Below are positions 40,128 through 47,984 of a stretch of 64,000 nucleotides of DNA, piece after piece. The stretch's first letter is position 1. Each line of letters begins with the position of its first letter. This DNA is from Micrococcus porci (lineage in GTDB: Bacteria; Actinomycetota; Actinomycetes; Actinomycetales; Micrococcaceae). A program made the position numbers and the translations under genes. The notes beneath the pieces are model-generated. The model was not told where the DNA came from and searched no databases. It was given only the letters and a program-made list of their open reading frames with translations. The stretch lies in assembly GCF_020097155.1 (NCBI RefSeq), contig NZ_CP083691.1, forward strand, positions 186,001 through 250,000, in the 5' to 3' direction.

Positions 40128-41411
40128 ATGGCCCCGTCCCCCGTCCCCGCCGACTCCCCGTTCCCGCTCACCCCGGCCGCCCTGGAGCGCGCCGCGGGGC
40201 TGCGGCGCATGAAGGCCGTGGCGCTGGGGCTGCTGATCGTGCTGGCCGTGGTGTTCGCCGTCGCCTTCCCGCTGCAGCGCGTGCACCCGGCGTGGGGGTT
40301 CGTGCGCGCCGCCGCGGAGGGCGGCATGGTGGGCGCGCTGGCGGACTGGTTCGCGGTCACGGCCCTGTTCCGCCGCCCCCTGGGCCTGCCCATCCCGCAC
40401 ACCGCGCTGATCCCGGAGAAGAAGGACCAGCTGGGCGCCGCGCTGACGGAGTTCGTGCAGGAGAACTTCCTGGACTCGGACGTGGCCCGGGAGAAGGTGG
40501 CGGGGCTCCAGGTGGCGCGCGCGGCCGGCGGCTGGCTGCGGGAGCGGCCCCACGCGGTCCACGCGGCCGGGGAGATCGCCATGGCGGCCCGGGGCGCGGT
40601 GGCCGCCACGGACGACGACGCCGTGCAGGACCTCCTGCAGCAGCTGATGCAGCGTCACATGGTGGAGCCGGACTGGTCGCCCACCCTGGCCGGCGTCCTC
40701 GAGGACGTGCTGGCCGGGCGACACCACGAGAAGGTCGTGGACCTGGTGGTCGAGCACACCGGCGACTGGGTGGCGACGCACCCGGAGATGTTCCTCGAGA
40801 CCGTGCGCCGGCGCTCGCCCGAGTGGAGCCCGGACCTGGTGGACCGCCTCCTGGCGGAGCGCCTGCACGCCGAGACCCTGAAGTACCTGGCGGGCGTGCG
40901 AGCCGACCGCGACCACGAGGCGCGCCGCTCCGTGGACGACTGGCTGGCCCGCCTGGCCGGGAACATGCGGGACGACCCGGCCACCCGCGCGTCGGCGGAG
41001 CGGTTCAAGGCGGACCTGTTCGCGGACGAGCAGCTGCGCGCGTGGGCGGGCCGGGCCTGGATCACCCTGCGGGATTCGCTCCTGGCCGCCCTGGAGGACC
41101 AGGACTCGGACCTCCACCGGGCGCTCGTGGACGCCCTCGTGGACCTGGGCGTCCGCCTCCAGGAGGACCCGGCGCTGCAGGCCAGCGTGGACGGACGCGC
41201 CCGCGCGGCCGCGTCCTACGCGCTGAGCTCCTACGGGCCCGCCCTGACCGGGGTGATCGAGGAGACCGTGGCCCGCTGGGACGGCCGCCAGACGGCGGAC
41301 ACCCTGGAGAACCTCGTGGGCCGGGACCTGCAGTTCATCCGCATCAACGGCTCGGTGGTCGGCGCACTGGCCGGCCTGGCGATCCACACGCTGGCGAGCC
41401 TCGTGTTCTGA
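40128..41411 (+). CDS. DUF445 family membrane protein
   Basis: 427 aa. TM1 near residues 33-53 (AVALGLLIVLAVVFAVAF), a long helical middle and a second TM at the extreme C-terminus (VVGALAGLAIHTLASLVF). GGMVGALADWFAVTALFRRPLGLPIPHTALIP (about 65-96) is the DUF445/YjiN signature. Function unknown. TAGGCT (40116-40121) lies 6 nt before the ATG: leaderless. Confidence 0.88.
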   Translation: MAPSPVPADSPFPLTPAALERAAGLRRMKAVALGLLIVLAVVFAVAFPLQRVHPAWGFVRAAAEGGMVGALADWFAVTALFRRPLGLPIPHTALIPEKKDQLGAALTEFVQENFLDSDVAREKVAGLQVARAAGGWLRERPHAVHAAGEIAMAARGAVAATDDDAVQDLLQQLMQRHMVEPDWSPTLAGVLEDVLAGRHHEKVVDLVVEHTGDWVATHPEMFLETVRRRSPEWSPDLVDRLLAERLHAETLKYLAGVRADRDHEARRSVDDWLARLAGNMRDDPATRASAERFKADLFADEQLRAWAGRAWITLRDSLLAALEDQDSDLHRALVDALVDLGVRLQEDPALQASVDGRARAAASYALSSYGPALTGVIEETVARWDGRQTADTLENLVGRDLQFIRINGSVVGALAGLAIHTLASLVF

Positions 41412-41459
41412 CCCCCGCCGTCGTCCGATGGGACCACGTGAACAGGAGGGGGGAGCCGG

Positions 41460-41854
41460 ATGGGCGCGGAGAACAAGGCGACCGGCCGCCGGGGCTGGGC
41501 CGTGGCCGGCTGACTGCTGACGGCGGCGGGCCTGGGCACCGCGGTAGGGGCCGCGTCGATGCTGCTGCAGCTGCCCGACGTCCCCCTGGACTTCTTCGGC
41601 TCGGCCGGGGCGGGCAGCCGCGCTGGGCCGCGGCGGCTCTGTTCGCCGCCGTGTGGGCAGCCGCCGTGGCCGCGCCGGTGCTGTTCCTGCTCACCATGGT
41701 GGTCCTGGGCTCCCTCACGCAGGGCTCGGTGAGCCTCGGCGCCCCGCTCCTGATCGCCCCCCTGGTGCTCGCGGTGCCCGTGATCGCCCTGCAGGTGGCG
41801 ATCCTGCAGCCCGCCGGTCCGCGCCCCGCCCCGCCGACGGCCCCCGCCGCCTGA
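41460..41854 (+). pseudogene. broken small membrane protein gene
   Basis: Begins with a good site (AGGAGG, ATG at 41460: MGAENKATGRRGWAVAG) but meets TGA at 41511, where TGG would restore the frame, then continues LLTAAGLGTAVGAASMLLQL. Between about 41600 and 41625 the frame must shift to continue as RWAAAALFAAVWAAAVAAPV and on to a stop at 41854. Two disruptions suggest a decayed two- or three-TM protein of about 130 aa; sequencing error could mimic one of them. Confidence 0.6.
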
Positions 41855-41873
41855 CGCCCGGACGCCCCCGCAT

Positions 41874-41915
41874 GACGACGGCGACGCCCCCTGAAGCGGG
41901 TGCGTCGCCGTCGTC
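41874..41915. terminator. terminator for the convergent EcsC-like gene
   Basis: GACGACGGCGACGC pairs with GCGTCGCCGTCGTC across a 14-nt loop. Confidence 0.82.
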
Positions 41916-41935
41916 GCGCGGGCGTCAGGGGCCGG

Positions 41936-42838
41936 TCAGGCCTTCTTCTCGTCCTTCTTGCCCAGCGGCAGGGCCTTGATGAGGCCGGAGACGAGGCCGC
42001 CCTTGCCGTCCTCCGCAGACTGACCGACGTCCTGGCCCTTGGCCGAGGCCGCGACGATCTCGCCGGGGATCTGCGCGGGCAGGGGGCCGAACAGGTCCCG
42101 GGAGTTCTTCACCACGGCCTTGGCCATGGCGCGGTTGCCCACCCCGCCGATCACGGCGCCGACGCCGAACGGCACCGCGCGGCCCAGGAAGCCCGCGCCC
42201 TGGCGGACGAGGACCTTCTTGACGAACTGCTTCTTGAGCTGCTCGATGGCCACGGCGCCGAGGCCGGCGCCGCCGGCGGCCTGACCGGCCGCGCCGCCGT
42301 TCATCATGGCCGCCAGGCCCGCGGCGGAGTCCGGGGTGCCGGTGTTCTTCACACCGCTCTTCCGGGAGATGTCCTTGAGGAGTTCCTTGGTGTCGTCGCC
42401 GAGCATCACGGCCATCACGAGGGCCTTGGAGCGCGCGGGGTCCTTGGTGGTGAGCCCGTGCAGCTCGGCAAGGGACTGCGCGTAGAGGGCGGTGGCCTCG
42501 AGGAACGCCACGGTGGCCGCGGCGGAGAGGCCCAGCGCGGCCACGGTGCCGATGCCCGGGACGATCGCGGTGCCGCCCACGGCGGCGCCCGCGCCGGTGG
42601 AGGCGGTGACGTACTGGTCCGCGAGGCGCTCGGCGAGCTGCTCCGGGGTCTCCCCCGGGTGGCTCTCGTGCAGGCGCTGGATGTTCTTCAGCACCAGCGG
42701 GCGCTGGATGTCCAGGGTGGTGAAGACGAGCTTCTCGAAGCCCTCGGTGGGGTTGCCGTTCTCGTCGAAGGCGGACTTCATCGCGAAGTCCTTGGCCTTC
42801 CCGGATGCGTACCGTCCGATGATGGAGTTCTTTGCCAT
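41936..42838 (-). CDS. EcsC-like protein
   Basis: 300 aa with a hydrophobic Gly/Ala-rich centre (GAGAAVGGTAIVPGIGTVAALG) like EcsC-domain proteins, and a lysine-rich tail (GKKDEKKA). Function unknown; the family is linked to membrane processes. The ATG at 42838 follows TACGGT (minus strand, 42846-42851) by 7 nt, so leaderless; an ATG three codons upstream is possible but overlaps the promoter spacing. Confidence 0.75.
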   Translation of the reverse strand: MAKNSIIGRYASGKAKDFAMKSAFDENGNPTEGFEKLVFTTLDIQRPLVLKNIQRLHESHPGETPEQLAERLADQYVTASTGAGAAVGGTAIVPGIGTVAALGLSAAATVAFLEATALYAQSLAELHGLTTKDPARSKALVMAVMLGDDTKELLKDISRKSGVKNTGTPDSAAGLAAMMNGGAAGQAAGGAGLGAVAIEQLKKQFVKKVLVRQGAGFLGRAVPFGVGAVIGGVGNRAMAKAVVKNSRDLFGPLPAQIPGEIVAASAKGQDVGQSAEDGKGGLVSGLIKALPLGKKDEKKA

Positions 42839-42879
42839 GCGGGCCACCGTAGCGGCCCGCCCCCGCGCAGGTCAGGGGA

Positions 42880-43593
42880 TCAGGCCCCGCCGAGCACGTG
42901 CTCCAGGAAGATCCGCACGTCCCGGGCCTCCTCCGGGCCGGTGCCGTGCAGGATCCCCGGGTAGGTGCGGGCGGTGAGCAGGGTGTGCTCCTCCGCCCAC
43001 GCGGCGGTGTGGGCCACGGCGTCCGGGCGGATCACCGGGTCCTGCGCGTCGCGGCCCCAGAAGAACGGGCGCGGCCCCGGGCCCTCGGCGGGCGAGTCCA
43101 GGACGGCGAGCAGCTCGTTGTCCACCGCGAACCCGCTCAGCCCCACCCCGCACGCGAACGCCTCGGGACGCAGCCGGATCACGGTCGTCGCCATGGCCAT
43201 GCCCTGGGAGAAGCCGAGCACGGACACGCTGCGGAACCCGGCGTCGGCCACGGCGTCGTCCGCGAGCGCGTCGTACACGCGGTGGGCGGCGGCGATCACC
43301 TGGGCGAAGTCGGACTGCAGGAGCACGTCCAGCAGGAACCAGCCGTGGGCCCCGGGATCGTCCGGGCCCTCGACGGCGGCGGCGTCGATCTCGAAGGGCC
43401 CGCGGAGGGCCAGGCCGGTGCAGCGCTCCGGGAGCATGGGGAAGAACCTGCGGGCGGCGCGCACCTCGTTGGAGCCGTAGCCGTGCAGCACGAGGACGAG
43501 GTCGGTGCCGGCCCGCTCGTGCTCCGGTCGGGACCAGACGGCGTGCCCGCCGGAGGCCAGCGGCTCGGATTCTGGCGCGGAACCGGTGCTCAT
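42880..43593 (-). CDS. phospholipase/carboxylesterase-type alpha/beta hydrolase
   Basis: 237 aa. LVLVLHGYGSNE holds the oxyanion region, VSVLGFSQGMAMA the nucleophile Ser, GRDAQDPVIRPDAV the Asp and LHGTG a candidate His. Related to small esterases that act on acyl esters; substrate unknown. TAGGAT (minus strand, 43600-43605) is 6 nt before the ATG: leaderless. It is the last chromosomal gene before the integrated element. Confidence 0.85.
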   Translation of the reverse strand: MSTGSAPESEPLASGGHAVWSRPEHERAGTDLVLVLHGYGSNEVRAARRFFPMLPERCTGLALRGPFEIDAAAVEGPDDPGAHGWFLLDVLLQSDFAQVIAAAHRVYDALADDAVADAGFRSVSVLGFSQGMAMATTVIRLRPEAFACGVGLSGFAVDNELLAVLDSPAEGPGPRPFFWGRDAQDPVIRPDAVAHTAAWAEEHTLLTARTYPGILHGTGPEEARDVRIFLEHVLGGA

Positions 43594-43726
43594 GGTTCCA
43601 TCCTAGGTGTGGGCGCCGCCCCGCCGTCCTCCGCGATCGTGGACGCACGCGCCGATGCCACCCCGGTGGAGCGCACCCTGCGCGGGATGCTCGGCGAGGG
43701 CTGAGCGGGGCCGGCGTCGTGAAGTG

Positions 43727-43764
43727 GTGGGCCCTGCGGGGATCGAACCCGCGACCGGCGGATT
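43727..43764. repeat. attL: duplicated tRNA-Lys 3' segment
   Basis: 38 bp identical to 50009-50046, covering the acceptor 3' strand, T arm and variable region into the anticodon stem. The rest of the tRNA is absent here. Confidence 0.93.
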
Positions 43765-43941
43765 CTCGGGGCGTGGTCCTGGGTGGTGCGCGCGGGGTCC
43801 CGTCGCCCGCAGGATTCCGGGGATTCCACGTGCCTCCCGTCCACCGTTGGGCCGGTCCGAACAGGTTGTTTCCCAACGTTTAGGGTGGGTAAAGGGTGGG
43901 CGGTTCACGGGTGACCGGCGGCCCCATGCGACACTCCAGGC
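43765..43941. other. non-coding left end of the integrative element
   Basis: Together with 43594-43726 this is a stretch of about 350 bp without a gene. It holds the GGGTGGGTAA repeat at 43883 and no convincing ORF. GACACT lies 6 nt before the lipoprotein ATG and may be its promoter. Confidence 0.6.
43883..43899 (+). repeat. 17-bp direct repeat, left copy (candidate integrase arm site)
   Basis: GGGTGGGTAAAGGGTGG, matched with one difference by 49921-49937 at the other end in the same orientation. Confidence 0.5.
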
Positions 43942-44520
43942 ATGTACCTCCCCCGCGTCCGCGCCCCGCACACCAAGACCCTCCCTACACTCGCTCTCGT
44001 CGCGTCTATCACGGCCGCACTCGCAACCGGCTGTTCCGCGAACACGAGCCAGGACGCCCCGGCATCGTCCGCACCCGCGCCCACGGCGACGGCCAGCGCG
44101 TCCTCGCTCTCCCCTGATGAGGCGGCCAGGAGCCTGGCGTCCCTGGAGTCTGAGGCTGCCCAGGCCAAGGTGGATGCGGCACAACGGAATTTCGACGCCG
44201 CCGTGGCGTCGGCCTCCGCCCGCGCTCTGGAATACAGCCAGTCCAAGGCGGCGGGTCAGGACCTCGGCCAGGTCACGTTGGAGACGCTTGACATCGGGGA
44301 CACGCGGCCCGAATGGGCGCGCCCGATCAAGGACGTGAAGGCCGTGGGAACGGACGGCATTTACGTCACCTACTCGGAGACACTGACGACCGCGCAAGCG
44401 GTGGAAGTTGCCACGAGCATCGCTCGTCGCCTCGCCATGTTCAGCGTGGACTCCCTGAACCGAGTCACCCTTTCTGATGCGTCCGGCACCGAACACGTGG
44501 TGGACATTACCCGCGGTTGA
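43942..44520 (+). CDS. lipoprotein carried by the integrative element
   Basis: 192 aa. Signal peptide ending in lipobox LATGC (Cys near residue 31), a Ser/Ala/Pro/Thr linker, then a helical segment that looks coiled (LASLESEAAQAKVDAAQRNF) and a C-terminal domain. No known family. Its position beside attL, apart from and convergent with the main operon, is typical for cargo genes; phage-encoded lipoproteins often alter the host surface or block superinfection, but that is not shown here. Confidence 0.72.
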   Translation: MYLPRVRAPHTKTLPTLALVASITAALATGCSANTSQDAPASSAPAPTATASASSLSPDEAARSLASLESEAAQAKVDAAQRNFDAAVASASARALEYSQSKAAGQDLGQVTLETLDIGDTRPEWARPIKDVKAVGTDGIYVTYSETLTTAQAVEVATSIARRLAMFSVDSLNRVTLSDASGTEHVVDITRG

Positions 44521-44549
44521 CCTCACCCCGGCACGTCCGGGGCCAGACA

Positions 44550-44583
44550 ACGGCCCCGCCGCCCGGTGAAGAGCGACGGGGCC
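44550..44583. terminator. hairpin between convergent element genes
   Basis: CGGCCCCGCCGC pairs, with one bulge, with GCGACGGGGCCG across a 10-nt loop. Confidence 0.65.
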
Positions 44584-44603
44584 GCGGGTGGCCGGTAGGT
44601 CGG

Positions 44604-45254
44604 TCAGGCGGTGGTGTCGGGGTCCACGGTGGTGGACCCGGCGGCCTGGACGGCCAAGGCAGCGGCCACAGCACCGTTCAGGCCTCCGGCCCCCGGGATG
44701 CCCTGGGCCTCTGCCTCGGCATCGTCCAGGGTCACGGCGAGGCCGGCCAGCGTGGGGGCCTCGGCCAGGGCGGCGGCCATGTCGGCGTCCTTGGTGACCG
44801 TGGCGTAGCGGGCCAGGGTGGCGCGCTCCAGGCGGTCCCCCAGCGCGGGGGCGGCGGCCGGGTCCCCGCCGTTCACGGCCAGGTAGGTGGGTGCCCACTC
44901 ACGGACCGCCTGGAGGGTTGGGACGTCGGCGGTGGCCACGATCTGGTCCAGGGTGGCTCCCGCGCCCAGGCGCATCTCCACGCGCCGCCAGACGTCGGCG
45001 GTGGAGCCGGTGGGGGCAGGGACCTTGGCCAGGGCCTTGGCATTCAGGCGGGCCGCCCGTTCGTAGTCCTCTCGGATAGGTCGGAGCTCCTGGGCGTAGG
45101 CGGTGCGGGCGGCGGCCTCGCGGTCCTGGCGCTGGCGGGTCAGGGCCTCCGGGGTGAGGTCCGGGTCCTGGTAGGTGCGGGCCGTCTGCACGGCCGCGTA
45201 GTAGGCGTGACGGGCGGCGGTCAGGTTGGCGGTGATGGTCTGTGCGGTTGTCAT
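44604..45254 (-). CDS. hypothetical protein of the element operon
   Basis: 216 aa from the ATG at 45254 (AAAGGA upstream). Ala-rich and helical with an N-terminal coiled region (ALTRQRQDREAAARTAYAQE); no family recognised. An alternative GTG start at 45338 would overlap the stop of the XRE gene as GTGA and use the same GAGGA junction as two other pairs in this operon, but the extra 28 residues look like untranslated sequence. Confidence 0.65.
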   Translation of the reverse strand: MTTAQTITANLTAARHAYYAAVQTARTYQDPDLTPEALTRQRQDREAAARTAYAQELRPIREDYERAARLNAKALAKVPAPTGSTADVWRRVEMRLGAGATLDQIVATADVPTLQAVREWAPTYLAVNGGDPAAAPALGDRLERATLARYATVTKDADMAAALAEAPTLAGLAVTLDDAEAEAQGIPGAGGLNGAVAAALAVQAAGSTTVDPDTTA

Positions 45255-45334
45255 GCCGGCGGGTCCTTTCGAGTAGGGGTGAGGGGCGGTGACGGGGCCG
45301 TGCGGGGGTGCCCGTTCACAGGGGCTCGGTGCAG

Positions 45335-45874
45335 TCACCGGGCGTCCTCGGCAGCGAGAGCGGCGTAGACATGATCCAGGCGGTGAACCACGGCGGAGAC
45401 GTTGCGGGTGGCGGCCAAGGCCTCCAGGTCCTCCATGTGCGGGTCCGCCTGGTCCAGGAGGGCGTGCGCGGCGTCCAGGACGTCGGCCACGACAGCCAGG
45501 GCCTCCGGGGTGACTGCATCGGATACGGATGGGTCCATGGGCTCGAGTGGCCAGCCGGCGAGGCGGGCCAGGTGCGCGAGGGATAGTCGGGGGCCAGACG
45601 GGGTGATCTTCCCGGCCGGGGTGAGGGTCTGGAGGACGCTGGTGGCCATGCGGCCCGTGAGCGGGTCCATGACGGCCACGCGGCCGACGTCTTGCAAGCG
45701 GGGCCGCCGGGTGCCCGCCTCCAGGTACTTGAGCCAGCGGAGGGAGACCCCCATCCGGTCCGCGGCCTGGGCCTGGGTGAGGCCCGCGCCGCGGCGGAGT
45801 GCGCGCATTTCACGCCCGAACGGTGCCGTGTCAAGGGCACTGGTCAGGGGCACAGAGGCGGGCTGGCGGCTCAT
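45335..45874 (-). CDS. XRE-family helix-turn-helix protein
   Basis: 179 aa. HTH at about residues 20-60 (MRALRRGAGLTQAQAADRMGVSLRWLKYLE), followed by a helical C-terminal part of unknown role. AAGGA precedes the ATG, which overlaps the stop of a 31-codon ORF (ATGA). Distinct from the divergent repressor; perhaps controls late element genes. Ends in EDAR-stop at a 17-bp junction sequence shared with two other genes. Confidence 0.8.
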   Translation of the reverse strand: MSRQPASVPLTSALDTAPFGREMRALRRGAGLTQAQAADRMGVSLRWLKYLEAGTRRPRLQDVGRVAVMDPLTGRMATSVLQTLTPAGKITPSGPRLSLAHLARLAGWPLEPMDPSVSDAVTPEALAVVADVLDAAHALLDQADPHMEDLEALAATRNVSAVVHRLDHVYAALAAEDAR

Positions 45875-45966
45875 GCGTGGTCCTTCCCGTCGGGCTCGGC
45901 AAGGTTCACGCGGGCGACCAGGGCGGCGGGGGTGGGTTCTGCCGGGTGGGCGGTGGTGGTGCTCAT
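45871..45966 (-). CDS. 31-aa small ORF in the element operon
   Basis: MSTTTAHPAEPTPAALVARV and about 11 more residues. The start is supported by GCGAGGAGC at good spacing, and the stop overlaps the ATG of the next gene (ATGA). No similarity recognised. Real translation is likely even if the peptide only serves coupling. Confidence 0.5.
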   Translation of the reverse strand: MSTTTAHPAEPTPAALVARVNLAEPDGKDHA

Positions 45967-46001
45967 GGTGTGCTCCTCGCGGTGGGGCAGGGTGGGCGTG
46001 G

Positions 46002-46217
46002 TCAGGTGTGGGCCTGGGAGTCGTCGGCCGTGGTGGCGGTGATGCCGGCCAGGTCCTCGGCGTGCTGCGCCACGATGTCCGCGGCGATGCGGGCCATGGC
46101 GTCGGCGTCTTTGGCCGCGGCGTCGGCGACGGCTGCCAAGTCCTCGGCATCTCTGGCTGTGGTGTCCAGGTAGCGGCCGCTGGCGTGCTGGTTCTCGGCG
46201 GGGTGCGTGCGGGTCAC
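46002..46217 (-). CDS. 71-aa small hypothetical protein
   Basis: GTG start overlapping the previous stop (GTGA) with GGAGG in front. Acidic and Ala-rich, probably one long helix (DAEDLAAVADAAAKDADAMA). No family recognised. Confidence 0.55.
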   Translation of the reverse strand: MTRTHPAENQHASGRYLDTTARDAEDLAAVADAAAKDADAMARIAADIVAQHAEDLAGITATTADDSQAHT

Positions 46218-46423
46218 TGGTGGCCCTCCAGGTTGGGGAGGTGGTCCTGGGCGGGGCGGGTGTCCTGCGTCGCCCTGGGGGCCGTTGTGGGCGTTCTGGC
46301 TGGCGTGGGGGCATCGGGGGCGGGGATGCCGTGGCGGGCGGCCAGGACGGCGAAGAACGGGGCTGCGGTGCGGAGGGTCCCCGCAGGGGTGCGGCGGTGG
46401 TGTCTGGTGGCGGTGGTGACCAT
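46214..46423 (-). CDS. 69-aa small hypothetical protein
   Basis: Basic, Thr/Pro-rich (MVTTATRHHRRTPAGTLRTA). AGGA precedes the ATG. Its stop overlaps the next start. Low complexity makes the assignment uncertain; position in a coupled operon is the main support. Confidence 0.48.
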   Translation of the reverse strand: MVTTATRHHRRTPAGTLRTAAPFFAVLAARHGIPAPDAPTPARTPTTAPRATQDTRPAQDHLPNLEGHQ

Positions 46424-46518
46424 GGTCGGTTCCTAGGTGCTGGGCCTCCAGGCGTAGAGGCGGATGGATCGGGGCCACGGGGTGCGTGGTGGGTGGGGCG
46501 GCGGTCGCGCGGGGCGGT

Positions 46519-47211
46519 TCAGGCGGTGAGGGCGTTGGGGTCCTCGGTGTAGTGCTCGGCGGCCCACGCCAGGAGGCGGGCCTCCTGTTCTGCCTTGGAG
46601 GGGGTCCTGTCGTCATTCATGGCGTCGGACTCGCGCACGCGCGTACCAGGGTTGGGCTGGGAGGTGATGGGTGGTTCCTCTGGTGGTTCCTCCCGTGTTC
46701 CTCCGTGTGGTTCCTGGGTTCTCTTAGGGGGGTCCATGGCGGTCCCCCTCCTAGGTCCACCACGGTCCCCCTGGAGGGGGTCCACGACGGTCCCCCTCTG
46801 GGGGTCCACCACGGTCCCTACCTGGGGGTCCATGGCGGTCCCCCTGGCAGTCGTGGGCCGCGCCGTCCAGGTGACGTTCCGCCCTCGGCCGGACGGGACG
46901 TAGGTGGTCCCAGGCGCGAGATTCAGGGCGTACTCCGCACGGATTCCGGCGCGGGCCGTACCGCTGGAGGTGATCGCGCCGGCCTCGGTGAGCGCGGTCA
47001 ACGCCTTCACGGTGGTGCGCTTGGCGGAGGCGGGGTTGCCCTCCAGGTCCAGGCCTAGCGCCCGGGCCACGGCCTCCCACCCGCCGTAGTAGACCGGCGG
47101 GCGGTCAGAATCGAGGGCGGTCACGGCCATGAACACGAGCGCGTGGAGGTCCCGGTGCGAGAGGCGGTCGCGCCAGTAGGTGTAGGCGGCTATGACGTTG
47201 CTCGCGCCCAT
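46519..47211 (-). CDS. winged-helix replication-initiator-like protein
   Basis: 230 aa. The N-terminal 90 residues form a likely winged helix (RDLHALVFMAVTALDSDRP, YGGWEAVARALGLD, RTTVKALTALTEAGAI), as found in replication or helicase-loader proteins of phages and actinobacterial plasmids. The middle (about 125-165) is eight-residue repeats of GTxxDPxx type, encoded by five tandem DNA repeats; an acidic tail follows. GGAAGGAGG gives a strong start at 47211. Role in replication is inferred from fold, position and the repeats. Confidence 0.65.
   Translation of the reverse strand: MGASNVIAAYTYWRDRLSHRDLHALVFMAVTALDSDRPPVYYGGWEAVARALGLDLEGNPASAKRTTVKALTALTEAGAITSSGTARAGIRAEYALNLAPGTTYVPSGRGRNVTWTARPTTARGTAMDPQVGTVVDPQRGTVVDPLQGDRGGPRRGTAMDPPKRTQEPHGGTREEPPEEPPITSQPNPGTRVRESDAMNDDRTPSKAEQEARLLAWAAEHYTEDPNALTA
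46731..46841. repeat. five tandem 24-bp iteron-like repeats inside the rep-like gene
   Basis: GGTCCA-N3-CGGTCC units start at 46731, 46754, 46779, 46803 and 46827 (spacings 23, 25, 24, 24). Each holds two GGTCC words 10 bp apart. The unit at 46754 is one base out of phase with the codons, so the protein there reads GDRGGPRR instead of GTxxDPxx although the DNA is conserved. Confidence 0.8.
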
Positions 47212-47257
47212 GGGTGCCCTCCTTCCAGGCCTGTGATGCGGGTGGTGGGTGTGCCGC

Positions 47258-47611
47258 TCATGCGGCGGGGGTGGCGGTGTCCTCCGCGGGGTCCTGGGCG
47301 TCCTCGGGGACGGCCTCCCAGACGCGGACCGGCCGCGCAGACCCGTCCGGCGACCGTTCCAGGGCCAGGCCCGCGGGGCGGATCACGCGGGCCGCGTGGA
47401 GGTGGCGGACAACGGCACCGAAGTGGGCCGGGTGGACCGGCTCCGGGAGCGCAGCGCGGAGGCGGGCCGGGGTGAACGGCTCCCCCATGGCGCGGGCGGC
47501 CGCTGTGGCTGCGCGGACCCATCCGGAGGGGAGGCGAGCGCCGGCGGCCGGGGTGCGGGCCTCCACGTCTAGGACGGCGGGGTCCAGGCGGTAGCGGTCG
47601 GGGGCACTCAC
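47258..47611 (-). CDS. hypothetical protein of the element operon
   Basis: 117 aa from a GTG overlapping the preceding stop (GTGA) with GAGGA upstream. The middle (EPFTPARLRAALPEPVHPAHFGAVVRHLHAARVIRP) reads like a winged helix with an alternating helix-turn pattern (positions about 44-79). Might be a second replication or regulatory protein. No family recognised. Confidence 0.6.
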   Translation of the reverse strand: MSAPDRYRLDPAVLDVEARTPAAGARLPSGWVRAATAAARAMGEPFTPARLRAALPEPVHPAHFGAVVRHLHAARVIRPAGLALERSPDGSARPVRVWEAVPEDAQDPAEDTATPAA

Positions 47612-47624
47612 CGGGCGTCCTCGG
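47608..47624 (-). repeat. 17-bp stop/start junction sequence (one of three)
   Basis: Minus strand: CCGAGGACGCCCGGTGA. It encodes EDAR-stop, holds the GAGGA ribosome site of the next gene and its overlapping start. Other copies: 45335-45351 (identical) and 47766-47782 (ATGA in place of GTGA). Confidence 0.75.
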
Positions 47625-47769
47625 GTCCGGCGTCCAGGGCGTAGGGGTTCGGCCGGGTGACGCCGTGGAACTCGTCCACCCGGCCCGCGGCGTAGCCGTC
47701 TGCCCATGCCTGGGCCTGGATGCGTCGAACGGCGACGGCGGCGGCAGCGTGCGACTCCGGCGCGCTCAT
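47608..47769 (-). CDS. 53-aa hypothetical protein
   Basis: MSAPESHAAAAVAVRRIQAQ followed by AWADGYAAGRVDEFHGVTRP. The ATG overlaps the stop of the excisionase-like gene (ATGA), and its own stop overlaps the next start (GTGA); both junctions share the same 17-bp sequence. No family recognised. Confidence 0.55.
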   Translation of the reverse strand: MSAPESHAAAAVAVRRIQAQAWADGYAAGRVDEFHGVTRPNPYALDAGPEDAR

Positions 47770-47984
47770 CGGGCGTCCTCGGCGGCGATCTGTTCGGCCT
47801 CCCATGCCTCCACGTCGGCCAGGCGGTACCGGAGGTACTTCCCGACGCGGAATCCGCGGGGGCCGTAGCCGGTCGTCCGCCAGTTGTAGACGGTGGCGAC
47901 CGGGACACCCACGCGGGCGGCGAGGTCCTGGGGGGTGAGGTGGGTGAGGGAAAGAGCAGCGGCGGGGGTCGGGGTGGCGCTCAT
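47766..47984 (-). CDS. excisionase/AlpA-like helix-turn-helix protein
   Basis: 72 aa. LTPQDLAARVGVPVATVYNW and GYGPRGFRVGKYLRYRLADVEAWEAE are the classic small MerR/excisionase HTH layout, as in Xis and AlpA proteins that guide excision or activate element genes. AGGAGG lies at good spacing before the ATG at 47984. First gene of the leftward operon, divergent from the repressor. Confidence 0.85.
   Translation of the reverse strand: MSATPTPAAALSLTHLTPQDLAARVGVPVATVYNWRTTGYGPRGFRVGKYLRYRLADVEAWEAEQIAAEDAR

Noticed and set aside
41511-41513. Selenocysteine or recoded TGA
   Set aside because: No SECIS-like context was evident, no catalytic site surrounds it, and a second frameshift follows, so decay is simpler.
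43727-43764. Second tRNA gene at the left end of the element
   Set aside because: Only the 3' half of tRNA-Lys is present; no 5' acceptor, D arm or anticodon. It is the att duplication.
46731-46841. Simple low-complexity protein repeat
   Set aside because: One unit is out of codon phase yet keeps the DNA motif, which a protein-level repeat would not explain.
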